Notes under the pieces: generated by a model | Databases searched by the model: none | Told to the model about the DNA's origin: nothing | Seen by the model: only the letters and a program-made list of their open reading frames with translations | Made by a program: the position numbers and the translations under genes | From: Blastocystis sp. Blastoise | Lineage: Eukaryota > Sar > Bigyra > Opalinata > Blastocystidae | Reading direction: 5' to 3' | NCBI GenBank assembly: GCA_039096225.1 | Contig: JBBPEB010000005.1 | Location: 1-64,000 of the forward strand | Length of the DNA: 64,000 bases | In this document: positions 1-51,082 of the stretch, in pieces | Position numbering within the stretch: the stretch's first letter is position 1 | Layout of the letters: each line of letters opens with the position of its first letter

Positions 1-1097
1 ATTTCAATTAACTACAATAGAACTATATTGTGTATTTCCTATCATCATTTTTTTTTTGTTTCTATTATTTTATCATAATAAGTTAATTCTATTATGTTAA
101 CTATAATTTAAAAGTTATTTATTTACTAAAAACAAAAGTTTAACAGATATCTTCATTCTATTTTAGCTATAATTTCTGTTTTATTTCACTTTATTTATTG
201 TAATGAAATTATTTATCCCTTTTATTTAATTTACATTATTACTTATCATTTAGCAACTATTGAAATAAACTATCTACATCATAAAACGAATTATTCATAT
301 TTTCATTTACTTGATTATTTTTTTCATTATATACAATAAAAATCTACTTTATTATTATTATTTTCATTTTATTATAATTATTTCATATTAATCACAGACT
401 ATTAGAAAAATATCATTCATGTAACACATTTTTGAAAACAAATAATGTATATTAAAAATCAATTCAAAATATCATATAATATAAACAGTTATTAGCAACT
501 TTATAATATGTAAGGTAATCTGATATCTATATAACCATCAATAAAACACATAAAACATCTGATCATTAATTCTCATTCAACAATCTATTTTCTTATCTTA
601 TCATTTGATCAATTTATACGTAATACATGCTTATCTATACTTTATTCAATACATTTTCATCATTATAAAAACATAATTTCTACAACTTTGTCATTTATTT
701 CCTGTAAGCATATCATTCATACATGATTTCCTCACATTTCTTCATACCTAATACAATTCAAATAATCATCATAAATAATCATAGAATACAAAGACTAGCC
801 ATTTTCAATTATCAAATAGTATCTTTTAGTTTCAGCATTTACAGATTCTTTAATACATTTTCTATTATCTTATTCATTTTTATTTTGTAAATAATTTTAA
901 AATGCATCACCACACCAATAAAATGGCAATTTAAATCCCATACTTCCATTTTTTTCACTTTAAAAAAATCGTGACTATTTTTGTTTTTCTAGTATTCTAA
1001 TAACAATTTTAATTCAGAAACAAGGAAATGTAGAAAAAACATATTTTTGAGACAAATCGTCTGCTTTAATACTTATTATTAAGAAAAGCAAACTAAT
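1..1097. other. AT-rich upstream region, no gene seen
   Basis: No reading frame with recognisable protein features and no RNA gene was seen in this stretch. It is nearly all A and T with scattered homopolymer runs. The last few hundred bases must hold the promoter and 5' leader of the ubiquilin gene that starts at 1098; no clear TATA box can be singled out because TA words are everywhere. Confidence 0.6.
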
Positions 1098-2490
1098 ATG
1101 CCCTTATTAAACTTATATGTAAAGAAGGCAAATGCTGATAAAACACCATATCAAGTAGAAAGTAATGCTACTGTGTTATCTTTAAAAGAAACTCTTGCTG
1201 CTGCTTATGAATGTGAATCTAAGAACATCAATCTAGTTTTTAAAGGCAAAATCTTAAAGAATGAAACCACTTTTGAAGAATACTGTATGTAATTATATCT
1301 TAATTTGTTTTTATTTTCATTATTTATATGTATTTTATTATAGAATTCATTATTTAAGTGTATAGCATTGTTTACTATAATATATTTACAATATATCTAT
1401 AGCAATTGTTGATGGGAGTATTATTTTTTCTGTTGTAAGCAAGAAAGCTACACCAAAATCTAGTCAGCCTGTTGAACAACCTAAACCCGTTGAGGAACCT
1501 ACAACAACTATTAAGCCTTCAACCAATTCAACTTCTAATAACTCAACAAACAATCTTTTGAATTCATTCAAGTCTCCATCTTCTATGGGTGGTTTATCTG
1601 GTCTTATGAATGGTTCTATGGATCCTAATTCTATGAATCTTCTTTTAAATGGTAATATGGGTGATCTCGAAAAGACCCTTGAAGAGAATCCTGAGATGAT
1701 TACAAATATAATGAATAATCCTATGATGAAGAATCTTATGTCTGATCCTAATTATATAAAGAATATGATTATGTCCAATCCTGAAATGAGTTCTCTTGTT
1801 GAGAATAATCCTGAACTACGTATGGCTCTTGATAATCCTGAAATATATGACCAAATGAATGAAGTTATGAGTGACCCAGATAAGATGCGTCAATTACTTC
1901 AAGATAAAGACCGTATTCTACAAGAAGCAGAATCTAATCCGGATATAGCTCCTCAATTAGAACGTCTCTATCATGTATATATATATAGTTTAATTCTTTA
2001 TTGCTTGTAGATTTTTTTTGAATCTGTATATTTTATATACTTTTATCTTTATTGCTTGTGGATTTACTTTTTTTTTAAATATATTATTTTTCTATCTATA
2101 TTTTATATAGTATATTTTATCTATTATGCTATTTTTATATATATTTTAATATTTTTCTTTCTATATTTTATCTATTCTATTGTATCTATTACACTATTTC
2201 TATCTATAAAGCAAATTCAGGAGCCAATGGAGAATGCTATGTCGAATATGGGTGGACGTTCGGAGGCATTTGTGAATAATAGTGCTCCTTCTACTACTTC
2301 ATCTGCTTCTACTACTCCTGAGGATCCTCTTCCTGATTTATGGAGTAACTCAAACTCTAGAACTACTACTAATAATAACTCAAATACACGTAGTCACCCC
2401 TTAAGTAATTTAAGTGGACTTGGTAATTTAAGTGGACTTGGTAATTCTAGTGATATGAGTAGTATTTTAAATATGAATGGTATATATAGA

Positions 2491-2562
<72 letters not shown>

Positions 2563-3389
2563 TATAGATTCAGAAATAGATGCTTTACTTAATAATCCTA
2601 TGACCCAAGCTATGTTCCAACAAATGACTCAAAACCCTGAAACTATGAAATCTGTATTTATTTATATATATTTAATATTATATCTTTATTAATTAACAAT
2701 ATATTATTATTCTATATAAATTATAATATATTATTATCTTATATAAATAATACTATTACATTCATTATAGATGATGGAATCTTCTCCCATGTATCAACAA
2801 TTGAAGCAAACCAACCCTCAATTAGCTGAACAAATGATTAGCCCTGAATATATTAAACAATCATTCAATCCCGACTCACTTAAAAATGCTCTTCAAGCTC
2901 AAAAAGCAATTTCAGAACTTGAAAAATCGTATATATTTATTTAATTATATTATATTTGTCATTATTAAAACATATATAATATTTCATCTATAATAATTAT
3001 TATTATATATTTAATTATATTTGTCATTATTAAAACATATATGAATATTTCATCTATAATAATAATAATTATATATATATTATATTTATCATTATTAAAA
3101 CATATATTAATATTTCATTATAATAACTGTTATATATATATATAGTTTTGGTAATATGTCTCAGGGTACATCAAACAATCTTTCTTCTTTATCTAATTTA
3201 AGCAATCTATTTTCGTCTCCTTCTAGACAAAATAATGCTTCAGTATCTAGTGAACCTCCTGAAGTAAGATTCCAATCTCAATTACAGCAATTACATGACA
3301 TGGGATTCTGGGATGATGAAGAAAATATTCAACTTCTTATTCAATTTAACGGAAACGTACAAAGAGTTATTGATATATTATTAAATTAA
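1098..3389 (+). CDS. Ubiquilin/Dsk2-like ubiquitin shuttle protein
   Basis: Six exons, all phase-checked: 1098-1284, 1403-1974, 2212-2479, 2568-2653, 2771-2928, 3146-3389, giving 504 residues. An N-terminal ubiquitin-like domain (about residues 1-75) is followed by a Ser/Thr/Asn linker, Met- and Asn-rich STI1-type repeats with NPEM/NNPMM motifs, and the IQEPMENAM segment typical of ubiquilins. A C-terminal UBA domain (about 460-504) contains LHDMGFWDDEENIQLL. The family carries ubiquitylated clients to the proteasome: the UBA binds ubiquitin, the UBL binds the proteasome, and the STI1 region holds hydrophobic clients. Introns are GTAT...TAG; the one at 2480-2567 is an ATT microsatellite. Length and domain order match ubiquilin/Dsk2. 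A start at 1098 puts the UBL at the very N-terminus, as in the family. Confidence 0.93.
2929..3145 (+). repeat. Degenerate tandem repeat filling ubiquilin intron 5
   Basis: About three diverged copies, each roughly 60-70 bp, of a unit containing TTATATTTGTCATTATTAAA followed by a TATTTCATCTATAATAAT-like segment fill most of this 217-bp intron. It begins GTATAT and ends ATATAG. Confidence 0.7.
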
Positions 3390-3996
3390 GATATATTTTC
3401 TTTAAAAACAATATTTAAGACTATATTCTTTCCTATACATGAATTTTATTCTTCTCTTCTTTTGTTCTTACTTGTATATTGTTTTTTTTTTTGTCTTTTG
3501 TTTTTCTTTTGACTAATTTTTAATATAATAATCCTTTATCTTATTTCTTCTATATCTTTATGATGGTTAAACATATATACAAATCCATATCTATTTCGTT
3601 TAAAGAGAATCATATTATTCATTTATTAATGTTTGAGTTGAGTTTACTTATTCATTTTTGAAAGCATTTATCTACCAAATAATTATTTTATTTTGAATAG
3701 TATAACATATTTTTTCTTAATTATCCAAATAACATTCAATTCTTTTTGTTCATAAAAAAGTATTTGTGTCTATATAGTTTCTACACTTTCATTAAACTAT
3801 ATTTCACTTGAATACCTTATATTTCAGTATTTATTTATAAAAATTTTGATATTTTGAAAAAAAATCAAAAATTCCTCAGGACTTTTGAGAAATTCACGAT
3901 TAAAACAAATTATCTTTTTCATCAAAAATATTTTTCTTTTGGTGTTTATTTCAAACATTTAGAGATTTAAACTCTTTTTATTATTATCTTACAAAT
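3390..3996. other. Intergenic region between ubiquilin and dynactin-like gene
   Basis: This AT-rich spacer must hold the 3' end of the ubiquilin gene and the promoter of the next gene. A T-rich stretch lies near 3480-3500. No gene or RNA was recognised. Confidence 0.55.
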
Positions 3997-4842
3997 ATGG
4001 AAAAAGAAACTGAAGCTATACAGACTCTTGTACTTTTTGATTTTTCCTGATGTTCATCATTTTTTCTTCTATAGTCAAATAGAGTTAACGAATTAGAACA
4101 AGTGATAGGTATAAGTCCTGAAAATTCAAGTACTCTTACAACTAGAATTCAAAATATTGTATCACAATTTAATGCAGTCATAGATATCTCTGATATCAAA
4201 GATTTTCTTGAATCTTGTAAGTTTTATATTGTATACATATATAATATATATATATATAATCATTTTTATTTTGAAATTAGCTAATATTTTTTACACTTTT
4301 TTTATAAATTATTTATTTTTTAATATATATATATTGTGATTTCTATAGATGATAAGATATCACCTTTTCTAGAAATTAACTTTAGTGAAAAGATGCAATC
4401 AGAGCATACTTCTTTTATGGATAGAAAACAATTCATTATTGATTCTGAAAAATTATTAAATAAATATACTGAGCAATATCAAGTTATTTCAGACGCTAAA
4501 GCTATTATTGATCAAGGCAATTTTGATAGTATATATATTCTTTTATTATTATTCTATATTTAAAAATATATATTATATGTAATATATATATTACATATAG
4601 ATTTGGATGAGATTGATAAACAATTAACTGAAGTTGAAGCTTCATTTGCGACTTTAGAAACAGAAGCTAAATTAATACATCAAGAAACAATCGATAAAAT
4701 CAAATCCTATTCAGATATTGTATATTGAATTATTTTTTAATATATAAATTTATTTTATTATTCTATATAGATTAATTTATTGAATGGAAAATTATTGTCT
4801 TATCTTAGTGCCTTAGAGAAATATGAATCTAAAAATCATTAA
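3997..4842 (+). CDS. Dynactin p22/p24-like subunit (DCTN3 family)
   Basis: Five exons, phase-checked: 3997-4029, 4075-4216, 4349-4528, 4601-4719, 4771-4842, giving 181 residues, close to the usual ~186 for DCTN3. The protein is almost entirely helical. It begins MEKETEAIQTLSNRVNELEQ, which resembles the leading coiled coil of the p22 subunit. The centre has a FSEKMQSEHTSFMDRKQFI segment and the C-terminal half is a long coiled coil ending in LLNGKLLSYLSALEKYE. The family sits in the dynactin shoulder with p150 and p50 and supports dynein-driven transport. The match rests on length, helix pattern and scattered residues, so another small coiled-coil subunit remains possible. The first intron is 45 nt and lacks TA repeats. 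Confidence 0.6.
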
Positions 4843-5181
4843 ATATTTTTATATATATTATTTTGTATCTATAATCTATTATACTTATTATTCTTTCTTT
4901 ATCTATAATATATATATGTAAATCTATTTTGTTGTAAAGAATTATTATTTCTATGTTCTTATATACAATGAAAGTTTTTTTTTATTTATAAATTAACAAT
5001 AAAAAACTATAAATTGTTTTCATATAGTTTATCTTTATTGAAAATTATTGAATATTATACGAAATACAATTCTATATACGATCCATAAACCAAAAACCAT
5101 CAGTTTTCAACAAATACATTTATAAAAAACATAAAAACACTTATAGAATAATAGGAAAAGAACAGAGTTATATTCAATACA
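4843..5181. other. Convergent intergenic region
   Basis: Shared 3' flank of the dynactin-like gene (+) and the URB2-like gene (-). It is AT-rich with no feature beyond short T and A runs. Confidence 0.55.
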
Positions 5182-12013
<6,832 letters not shown>

Positions 12014-12604
12014 GAGAAAATAAACAAAATCTGTAGCCAACAAAAAATATAGAAAGAAACTATTATTCCCATGTTTAAATAAAAATTATTTTAGTTTCAT
12101 TTATTTAATTTCTCTTTTGTTTCTTGAGTATTATCATTGGAGTTACATGATTATTTTGGATATAGACCTATTTTAAATATGAAAAAAGTTCAAAGGACGT
12201 TTTTTGAACAATTATCACAAACTAAGATGCGTTAAAACTGCATTAATTATCCTTTTTATTTTACAAATTATGATAAAAAACAGAAAAAATCAATCTACTG
12301 TAAAAAAAGACATGATCTACTATCCATTTATACCTTACAATATAGTTTAAAAACAATTAGAGATGTTTGTAACACATCTACATTATATTTGAAATCGTAA
12401 GACCATGAATAAAGTATTTTCTAAAAACTAAATTTTCAAATACAATTATTTTTCTATCAAAGAAATCAATTCAAGATAGTCATGTATTTAAAAAATATAT
12501 TTTGAATACAATGAAAATTAATTTATTATTTGTTTTTATTTTATTTTAAACAAAAAGATTAAGAAATTATTATTTTTTTAATAAATAAAATTTTATTTAA
12601 AAAA
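12014..12604. other. Divergent intergenic region
   Basis: This holds the promoters and leaders of the URB2-like gene (-) and the small spliced gene (+). No coding region was recognised. It is less rich in pure TA repeats than the introns nearby. Confidence 0.5.
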
Positions 12605-12872
12605 ATGGAGACTCCAACAAAACAAAAATGTAAATACACTTATAAATATATTTTTATATTTTTTTAAATATAGTTGAATCAAAATTACAAAAAAATATCT
12701 CTTTGAAGAAAGATCAAATGAAACATCACAGCACTCTTTGTATATGAATCACTTTAAATCAATCTCTTATTCTATTCTAGCTCCTTCTGATCCTTCAGAG
12801 GTATTTAAAACTGCACTTGAATATATAAAAAATACAAATATCTTTTATGAAAGTCCCAAAAATAGTTCATAA
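12605..12872 (+). CDS. Small spliced protein of unknown function (60 residues)
   Basis: Three exons, 12605-12629, 12674-12739 and 12781-12872, join in phase to a 60-residue protein. The N-terminal half is basic (METPTKQK..., LKKDQMKHH). The C-terminal half is SPSDPSEVFKTALEYIKNTN followed by IFYESPKNSS. Both introns have GTA donors and TAG acceptors and are short (about 40 nt). The start has an A-rich context. I do not recognise the family. The block DPSEVFKTALEYIKNTNIFY looks like a conserved amphipathic helix. The precise phase across two introns argues for a real gene despite its size. Confidence 0.55.
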
Positions 12873-13249
12873 TTATTTCATTGTTGTTCTATTTATTATT
12901 TTAACACTTTTTGACAAATTCGAAATATATAAAATAATAAAAAATACTTATAAAGCATCACATTTAATAAAAAGCTGAAATAGTTGTTGAATTTATTTGT
13001 ATACTTGAATTTGTTGTCTGATTCTTTATTCAGACTTTCTCAATTTCTGGCAAATTTATAAAGAAACGAGAAATTTCTAAAAACCGTGAATAACTGATTG
13101 AAATACCGCCAAAATTTCTACAAATCAATTTTATTTTCCTCCACTTTTTCAATTCTTGTCTTGGAAATAAAAAGAAAAAATAAAAATTTTTAAAAATATT
13201 TCTTCATATTTTTTAAAGTTCTTTCACAGTTAGATAAAGAATTATAAAA
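12873..13249. other. Intergenic region upstream of coiled-coil gene
   Basis: No gene was seen. The segment near 13101-13118 (AAATACCGCCAAAATTTC) contains a TTTTGGCGG-like word on the other strand, the only GC-richer block of this spacer. It could be a promoter element, but nothing else supports that. Confidence 0.4.
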
Positions 13250-23988
<10,739 letters not shown>

Positions 23989-24551
23989 GTAGTTTCTTTT
24001 TTGTTTGTATTTTTTATATTCTTTTATTTATTATACTTTTTATGCTTTTTATTAATGTTGTTTTTTATTTATTATATTTTTTATTTATTATATTTTTTAT
24101 ATTTTTTATTTATTATATTTTTTATTTATTATATTATATATTTTTTATTTATTATATCTTTCTATATAATATATATATAAATACACTACTAATTATTTAT
24201 ATTTTTTCGTCTTTTTTCCTCTTTTCTCCTCTTTTTTTGTAATAATTTTATTTGCAAATATATGATATTTGTTTTGTTTTTATAACTATCATGATTCTTT
24301 CATTACTAAACAACTAAAATATTTTTGTTTTCATTCATTTTAAGGATTCATTCATAAAATAAAAGATATCTAAAAGGAAATAAACAGTAAAATGAAATCC
24401 ACTGAGAATATAAATATATATAGATTTAAAAATAATAATCTTTATTATAACACAAGATTATTTAAGATATTTTCAAAATAATAAATGAAACGAAATAGAA
24501 TTATAAAGAATATATTTATAAATGTTTATGTTAATTAAAATAATAATAATT
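23989..24551. other. Convergent intergenic region
   Basis: Shared 3' flank of the coiled-coil gene (+) and the HECT ligase gene (-). The left part is a T-rich tract with TTTATTATA repeats (24020-24180). No gene was recognised. Confidence 0.55.
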
Positions 24552-42269
<17,718 letters not shown>

Positions 42270-42851
42270 GTATTAATAAAATTAAAAACGATCTATCGAC
42301 ATAAAGGCTTCATAATATACTTTTTGAGATTCTCTTGGTTGTTTCCCCCTAAAAATGGTGTTTTCGTAATTTTATAAATCTTTTTTTTTAATCCTTTTTT
42401 TTTTGAATGTATGAAAAGTGATAAAGTTTTTAAATGATATTACATTGATAAAGATTATTCATAGCATGTCTTTATGATATTTTTATAAGAATTGGAAATT
42501 GACATTGAAACCATGATGTACTATATAAATGAAGAAGATGTATTATAATGTGTAATCTGATTTCATTATATTATATAAATAATTTTTTATTATTTTTTTA
42601 ATAAATTGTTTTGAATTCACGTTACAATAATATGTATTTTTATTAATGAATCACTTTGATATATCAATTATTATCTCGATTCTGCAAATAATATACTAAA
42701 ACATTTATAACATACATTTATTATAAAATAAACTTATTTACTAACGAGACAACACAACAAAAAACAGATATAATTACAATAACAAATAGATAAAATATCA
42801 ATAACATTAAGAGTATATAAAGAAAAAGAAAAATTGAATAATATATATTAT
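42270..42851. other. Intergenic region between HECT ligase start and RPC6 end
   Basis: This holds the promoter of the HECT ligase (-) and the 3' flank of RPC6 (-). It is AT-rich with T runs near 42388-42412. No gene was recognised. Confidence 0.5.
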
Positions 42852-44357
42852 TTATGAAGTTGTAGTATTTTGAAGATTATACCATTTATTGATATATTGA
42901 CAATTAATCGGCGACACTTCACCGTTCTTTTGGCATTTATAATAAAGAGGGCAGTTACCGCAGGGACATTCAGAGAGAACATCATAATCTTCTATAGCAT
43001 TCTTTGGTTTCCATTTGACTATATTCTATAAAGAGAAGAAGAAGAGAAATAGAATAATAAATATCATTAGAATCAACTATGTTTTCAATAGACATAGAAT
43101 AATAAGTCATAAAGTACAAGTTTAACAATATTGATAAGCATAATAATAAGAAATAAAGTAATATAAAGAATAGTATTAATAATTCTATAAAAATACAAAT
43201 AGTATAGTATACTGATCATAATATATATATATATACTTTATCGTGGTAATCAACTACTTCTTCTAGAATATTCTCAAAGGATAATTTCTCTAATAACATT
43301 TGCACATCTTGTTTTGTAAGCAGTAATTATATTAAGAATATATATATATATTGATTATTATTATTATTATTATATATAAGGATATTTGCATTTGAAATAC
43401 CACTCTGATTTATCTTATCAACAATTTCATCAATAACTAACCCACTTCTCTATATATATTATATATATATTATATATATTATATTATATTCATGGAAAAT
43501 AATTATTAAACCAATACATATATATAATTCTTTTTAAGATGAAAAAAATAAAATAAATATATATAAATAGAATTCTAATGAATATTAATATATATACTTC
43601 TTTTGCTATTAGTTTCACGACATATTTAGACACGATTTCAATATATTCTAGATCGAATTCCTGGTTTGTATACCACGCACCTCCTGTTTGTTCTGTTGAA
43701 GGCTCTAGAAGATTATATATATATATATCATTTATTTCAAATACATAGAATATATATATATAATTATATATATATATATATATCATTTATTTCAAATACA
43801 TAGAATATATATATAATTATATAATATATATATAATTATATATTTATTCAATAACAATAGATAGACAACAATATCATCAGCATACCTAGTTCATAAAGAA
43901 TGTACATTTTTCTTGTCTTTGCAGCAATTGTACGAAAACACTTGACTAGTTTTCGGGTTTCCAATTTCTTTAATATCTTCACAACAACATTTTGATGATA
44001 ACCTGTTTGTAATTTGATTTGTCTTGACCAAATACCACCATTTCCAGCATTCTGAATAAGCTGATAAACAAGCAATTCCAAATCACTTAAACCATCTAAT
44101 CTTTGCTTTTGAGCTTTTTCTTGGCCAGTCAATAACTGATATATATATCCATCTGGACCTTCCAATAATCGAATCGTATTTGTGGAAATCAAATTTTGAA
44201 TTGGTTCAACTAGTTTCAAATAATCAGCATTAAAAATTCGCTTTAACTGGGAATCACTTATACCCTATTGATAATAAAAACTATTTTTTATTTTATAGTA
44301 TACTTCAGGATTCTTTGTAAGCTCATCTATCAGTCTTGTTTCGAGATCTACTGACAT
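42852..44357 (-). CDS. RNA polymerase III subunit RPC6 (Rpc34/POLR3F)
   Basis: Six exons, phase-checked: 44357-44304, 44264-43886, 43704-43598, 43449-43386, 43322-43237, 43025-42852, giving 287 residues (human about 316). Tandem winged helices include YQLIQNAGNGGIWSRQIKLQ and LETRKLVKCFRTIAAKTRKM, followed by the diagnostic TGGAWYTNQEFDLEYIE. The C-terminus carries the iron-sulphur ligand pattern C-x2-C-x5-C-x10-C (C252, C255, C261, C272) with EVSPINCQYINKW, the same spacing as in POLR3F. The subunit helps TFIIIB recruitment and promoter opening for tRNA and 5S transcription. Intron 4 is AT-AC type and falls just before LTKQDVQMLLEKL in the last winged helix. Confidence 0.93.
43323..43385 (-). 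other. U12-type AT-AC intron (RPC6, intron 4)
   Basis: On the coding strand the 63-nt intron begins ATATCCTTATATA and ends TATTCTTAATATAATTAC. The branch-like TTCTTAAT lies 9 nt before the terminal AC. It joins phase 1 to phase 1 (NQSGISNA-M-LTKQDVQML), exactly where the RPC6 family is continuous. There is no GT inside the intron and no AG until well into the next exon. Confidence 0.88.
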
Positions 44358-45244
44358 ATAGAGAGGACTTTTTAGAAAAAAAATAAAAGCTTTTAAAAAT
44401 TCTCTTGTTTATTTGTTTGGTTTCACCACAGAAAAAGAAATAAACAAGATTATTTTTAAATACTTTATTCTTACTGTTTATTTACTATTTCTCATTATTT
44501 ATTTAAAAGAAGAACCCACTGATCTTTTCTAAGTGTATACATTACAATAAGATATAAATTATATAGAAACAGGAACTATTTATGAATTGATTATCCTTAT
44601 TCTTATGATTCATTCAGTTTTTTAACCTAGTGAACAAATTACGTCTCTTTGCCTTCGTTTTAATGATAGAATCAATAGTTTATGATTACATTATATGAAT
44701 TTACTTGTAGATATCTTCTGCTTTGCTCAATATTATTATGCTTATATTATGATATATAAATTCTGAAACATTTTTTTCTAATCCTGGAAATGTCTTTATG
44801 AAATTCTACATACATTCATCAGATAATGGCAGTAAAATGTTTTTGGATAAGTAATTATTTATATTCAGAGTCAATTCTTTATGTTTTGTATATCTCAACT
44901 GTATCGAAAACATATAAAAATGTATTAAACTATTAAAAGGCACTTGGAACCCAACATAAATATATCGTTAAAATTTATTCTGATGATACAAAGTCAGTAG
45001 TTTATATATGTTTTCTAATTATATAAAAAAGAAACATTTTAAATATAAAGTCTCTACTAAACAATAAACGCTAATAAACCGTTATATTAAATAATATAAG
45101 TTATTTTGGTATACAACAATATTACAGTACCCGTTATTATTGTTATAACTTTAATCCATAAATCTCTCGAATATCTTATTCTTATAAAAACACAACAATA
45201 TATATAAAAACATTAACAACATATATAGATAACAAAGGAATCAT
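44358..45244. other. Intergenic region between RPC6 start and AFG2 end
   Basis: Nearly 900 bp without a recognisable gene. It holds the RPC6 promoter and the AFG2 3' flank. It is less repeat-rich than the introns and contains no long TA runs. Confidence 0.5.
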
Positions 45245-48767
<3,523 letters not shown>

Positions 48768-49017
48768 GATAAAGGTTCAAAAATATTTTATTTTTACTAT
48801 TGGTATAAGATCTTTTATAGTGTAAGTAATATGCTAGCATGATGTTAGAGAGCTATATGCTATATAATACATATTTTTAATCATAAATTATCTATTTATT
48901 CATTTCACTTTTAGAATTCTCTCCGCTATACAAATTATAAATCGTGTAGAAACACTAGTTAAATCGTATACATAATTAACAAATCATTCTCAGGTATATA
49001 TTCTAGTTTATCCAACG
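48768..49017. promoter_or_regulatory. Divergent promoter of AFG2 and GLE1
   Basis: Only 250 bp separate the start codons of AFG2 (-) and GLE1 (+), so both promoters must lie in or overlap this stretch. No specific element can be named. Confidence 0.5.
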
Positions 49018-50535
49018 ATGAATTCTGATTCCATGAATAATTTTGATAATAACTTACAGGATTTGATTAGATCCTGTTCTGAAGTATATTTTCAATTCAT
49101 TCTAATATTTATTTAGTTATACAATCTTAATATATTCAAATTAACACACATTTCTATTCACTTGTTATTATTTCTTCATTATTTCAAATTTTCTATATAT
49201 TATACTTTATAGTATGAGATGCAGGTCCTAAAAGAGATTCAAACGAAATATTTAAATCCACAGGAACAATCTTCTTCGTCTATTCCTACGAATTCATCAA
49301 CAATAAATGAAACAAACGAATCTATGAGTTCTCAACAAACTAATAAGAATTCTACTATATCTCCAGCCACTCCTCAAATATTATCTTCTACTATATCTCC
49401 AGCCACTCCTCAAATATTATCTTCTGCTATATCTCCAGTCACTCCTCAAATATTCCCTTCTACTATATCCATGAACTCAGTTCATATAAATTCAAATGAA
49501 TCTTCTTCAGTACCGGCTTCTACACCTTCCAAATCAAAACCTCATGTGAAGAAGAACACAAATAAAGAGATCCCTCAGTGTGTTGTGTCACATGAACCAA
49601 GTAATACAATAGCTGTATCTAATTATAATGTATGTATAAAGTCATATAATGAATATAATGAAATATTTGAACGAATAAAGAATGACACTAATGAACCGTA
49701 TAAAACATTTAAAAATCAATCAAGAAAAGAGATTAATCATGATTTGAGTATTGTTTCAGCTGAAATTAATCAAATTACGAAATGTATTAGTTATTTATTA
49801 ACTTTATTCAAACAATATAAATCGAAAAGTGAAGATTATTACCGATTTGGAGTTCTCTTCTTATTCCAAAGAATTATTGATTTGTCGAAAAATGCAACTG
49901 GATTAGAAGGAATAGCTCCTTTATGTGTTGTTCTTATGTATATAATATTAAAAGAAAAAAAATTAAGAGATCCCTTATTAGGGTGTATATATGTCAATTG
50001 CCCTCTTTGTGTGCCTCTATATATAGAGCAAGGGTCACTAAGTGAAAAGGAATGGAAACAAAAACAAGGATATAGTAATAATGGTGAAGAACCAGAAGAA
50101 AAATATATTAAACGAATGGGTAATATCATGTATATATATAGTTCTTTAATACAAATTGAACCATTCACAGACGCAATAAATCCTATGGGTCCAGAATTAG
50201 GATGGTTATGGATAGCACATGCTGTGAATGTCAACCTACAAAAACTACATCCAACATTTCCTATGATGCTGTGTAATTTCTTAAAAACTGCGGGTAATAA
50301 AATGATGATTGAATATAAAAATCAATTTGATAAAATATTAACATTAATACAAAAAAGAATAGTACCAATAATCACAAAGGATACAAGAATTGCAAATATT
50401 GATAAAGAGAATATTGATGTATTTTTCAAAGAATATCAGAAAAATAGAACAATTGAAAAGCCTTCATGTCTTACATTCGCTAAGGAAGCATTTAAATCTG
50501 GATTAGAAAATATTGAAGACGCAAACAAAGAATAG
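49018..50535 (+). CDS. GLE1: GLE1-like mRNA export factor
   Basis: Two exons, 49018-49083 and 49213-50535, phase 0, give 462 residues. The first third is disordered and has three copies of a 12-residue TISPATPQILSS unit (about 49353-49465). The C-terminal two thirds match the GLE1 HEAT-like domain: YRFGVLFLFQRIIDLSKN, then GCIYVNCPLCVPLY, KRMGNIMYIYSSLIQ and the signature GPELGWLWIAHAVN. In the family this domain binds IP6 and activates the DEAD-box ATPase Dbp5 on the cytoplasmic face of the nuclear pore. It is shorter than metazoan GLE1 (about 700) and nearer yeast (538), and lacks an obvious long coiled coil. The start at 49018 is the first ATG in frame upstream of the single intron. Confidence 0.87.
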
Positions 50536-51082
50536 TTTTAAAATGAACCTAAATACATATTTTGTTGATTTTTTTTTGTTTTTAGAGAATGTTCTATATT
50601 TTGACTTTTTATTCTGAAATTGAAAAAAACTATAATATCACATTCTGGAGAATTTCATTTATATAAAAACTACTAAATATTGAATTCTTTGTATAATATA
50701 AACTATCTAGGGTTTATGTAAATGATATTTAAAGTTAAGTAACAGGAATCAACATTCAAATGACAATCAATTGTGAATATAACGTTTTGATAACAATTTT
50801 ATCCATATATAGAACTAACTTATATGACAATAATACACATTATTTAATAAAATAAAAATTATATGCTAATAAAAATGAATTTAATAATAAAAAGAAATCA
50901 AAACAACAATTCCCGTGAGGATAAAGGGATAAAATTTCTTAAAATCCAGGGGGTAGTCAAGAAAAATAGATGGTATAGGAAGGGAAAACTCATTTACCCC
51001 CACCAATAATTTATTTCCTTTGTTTTTTTCTTGTTTTCACAAATTCAACACCAGTTTATCTTCTTTTCTTCACGCTTCGAAT
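50536..51082. promoter_or_regulatory. GLE1 3' flank and RPS11 promoter region
   Basis: No gene here. The segment contains CTAGGGTTTA (about 50708), a telomere-box-like word (AAACCCTA on the other strand) of a kind found in ribosomal protein promoters of several fungi and plants. It also holds AATTCCCGTGAGG (about 50909-50921), which matches the CpG-containing word found elsewhere in the window, then GGGGGTAG and CTCATTTACCCCCACC (50950-51006). The cluster of GC-richer words about 70-380 bp before the start is unusual for this DNA. Confidence 0.45.
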
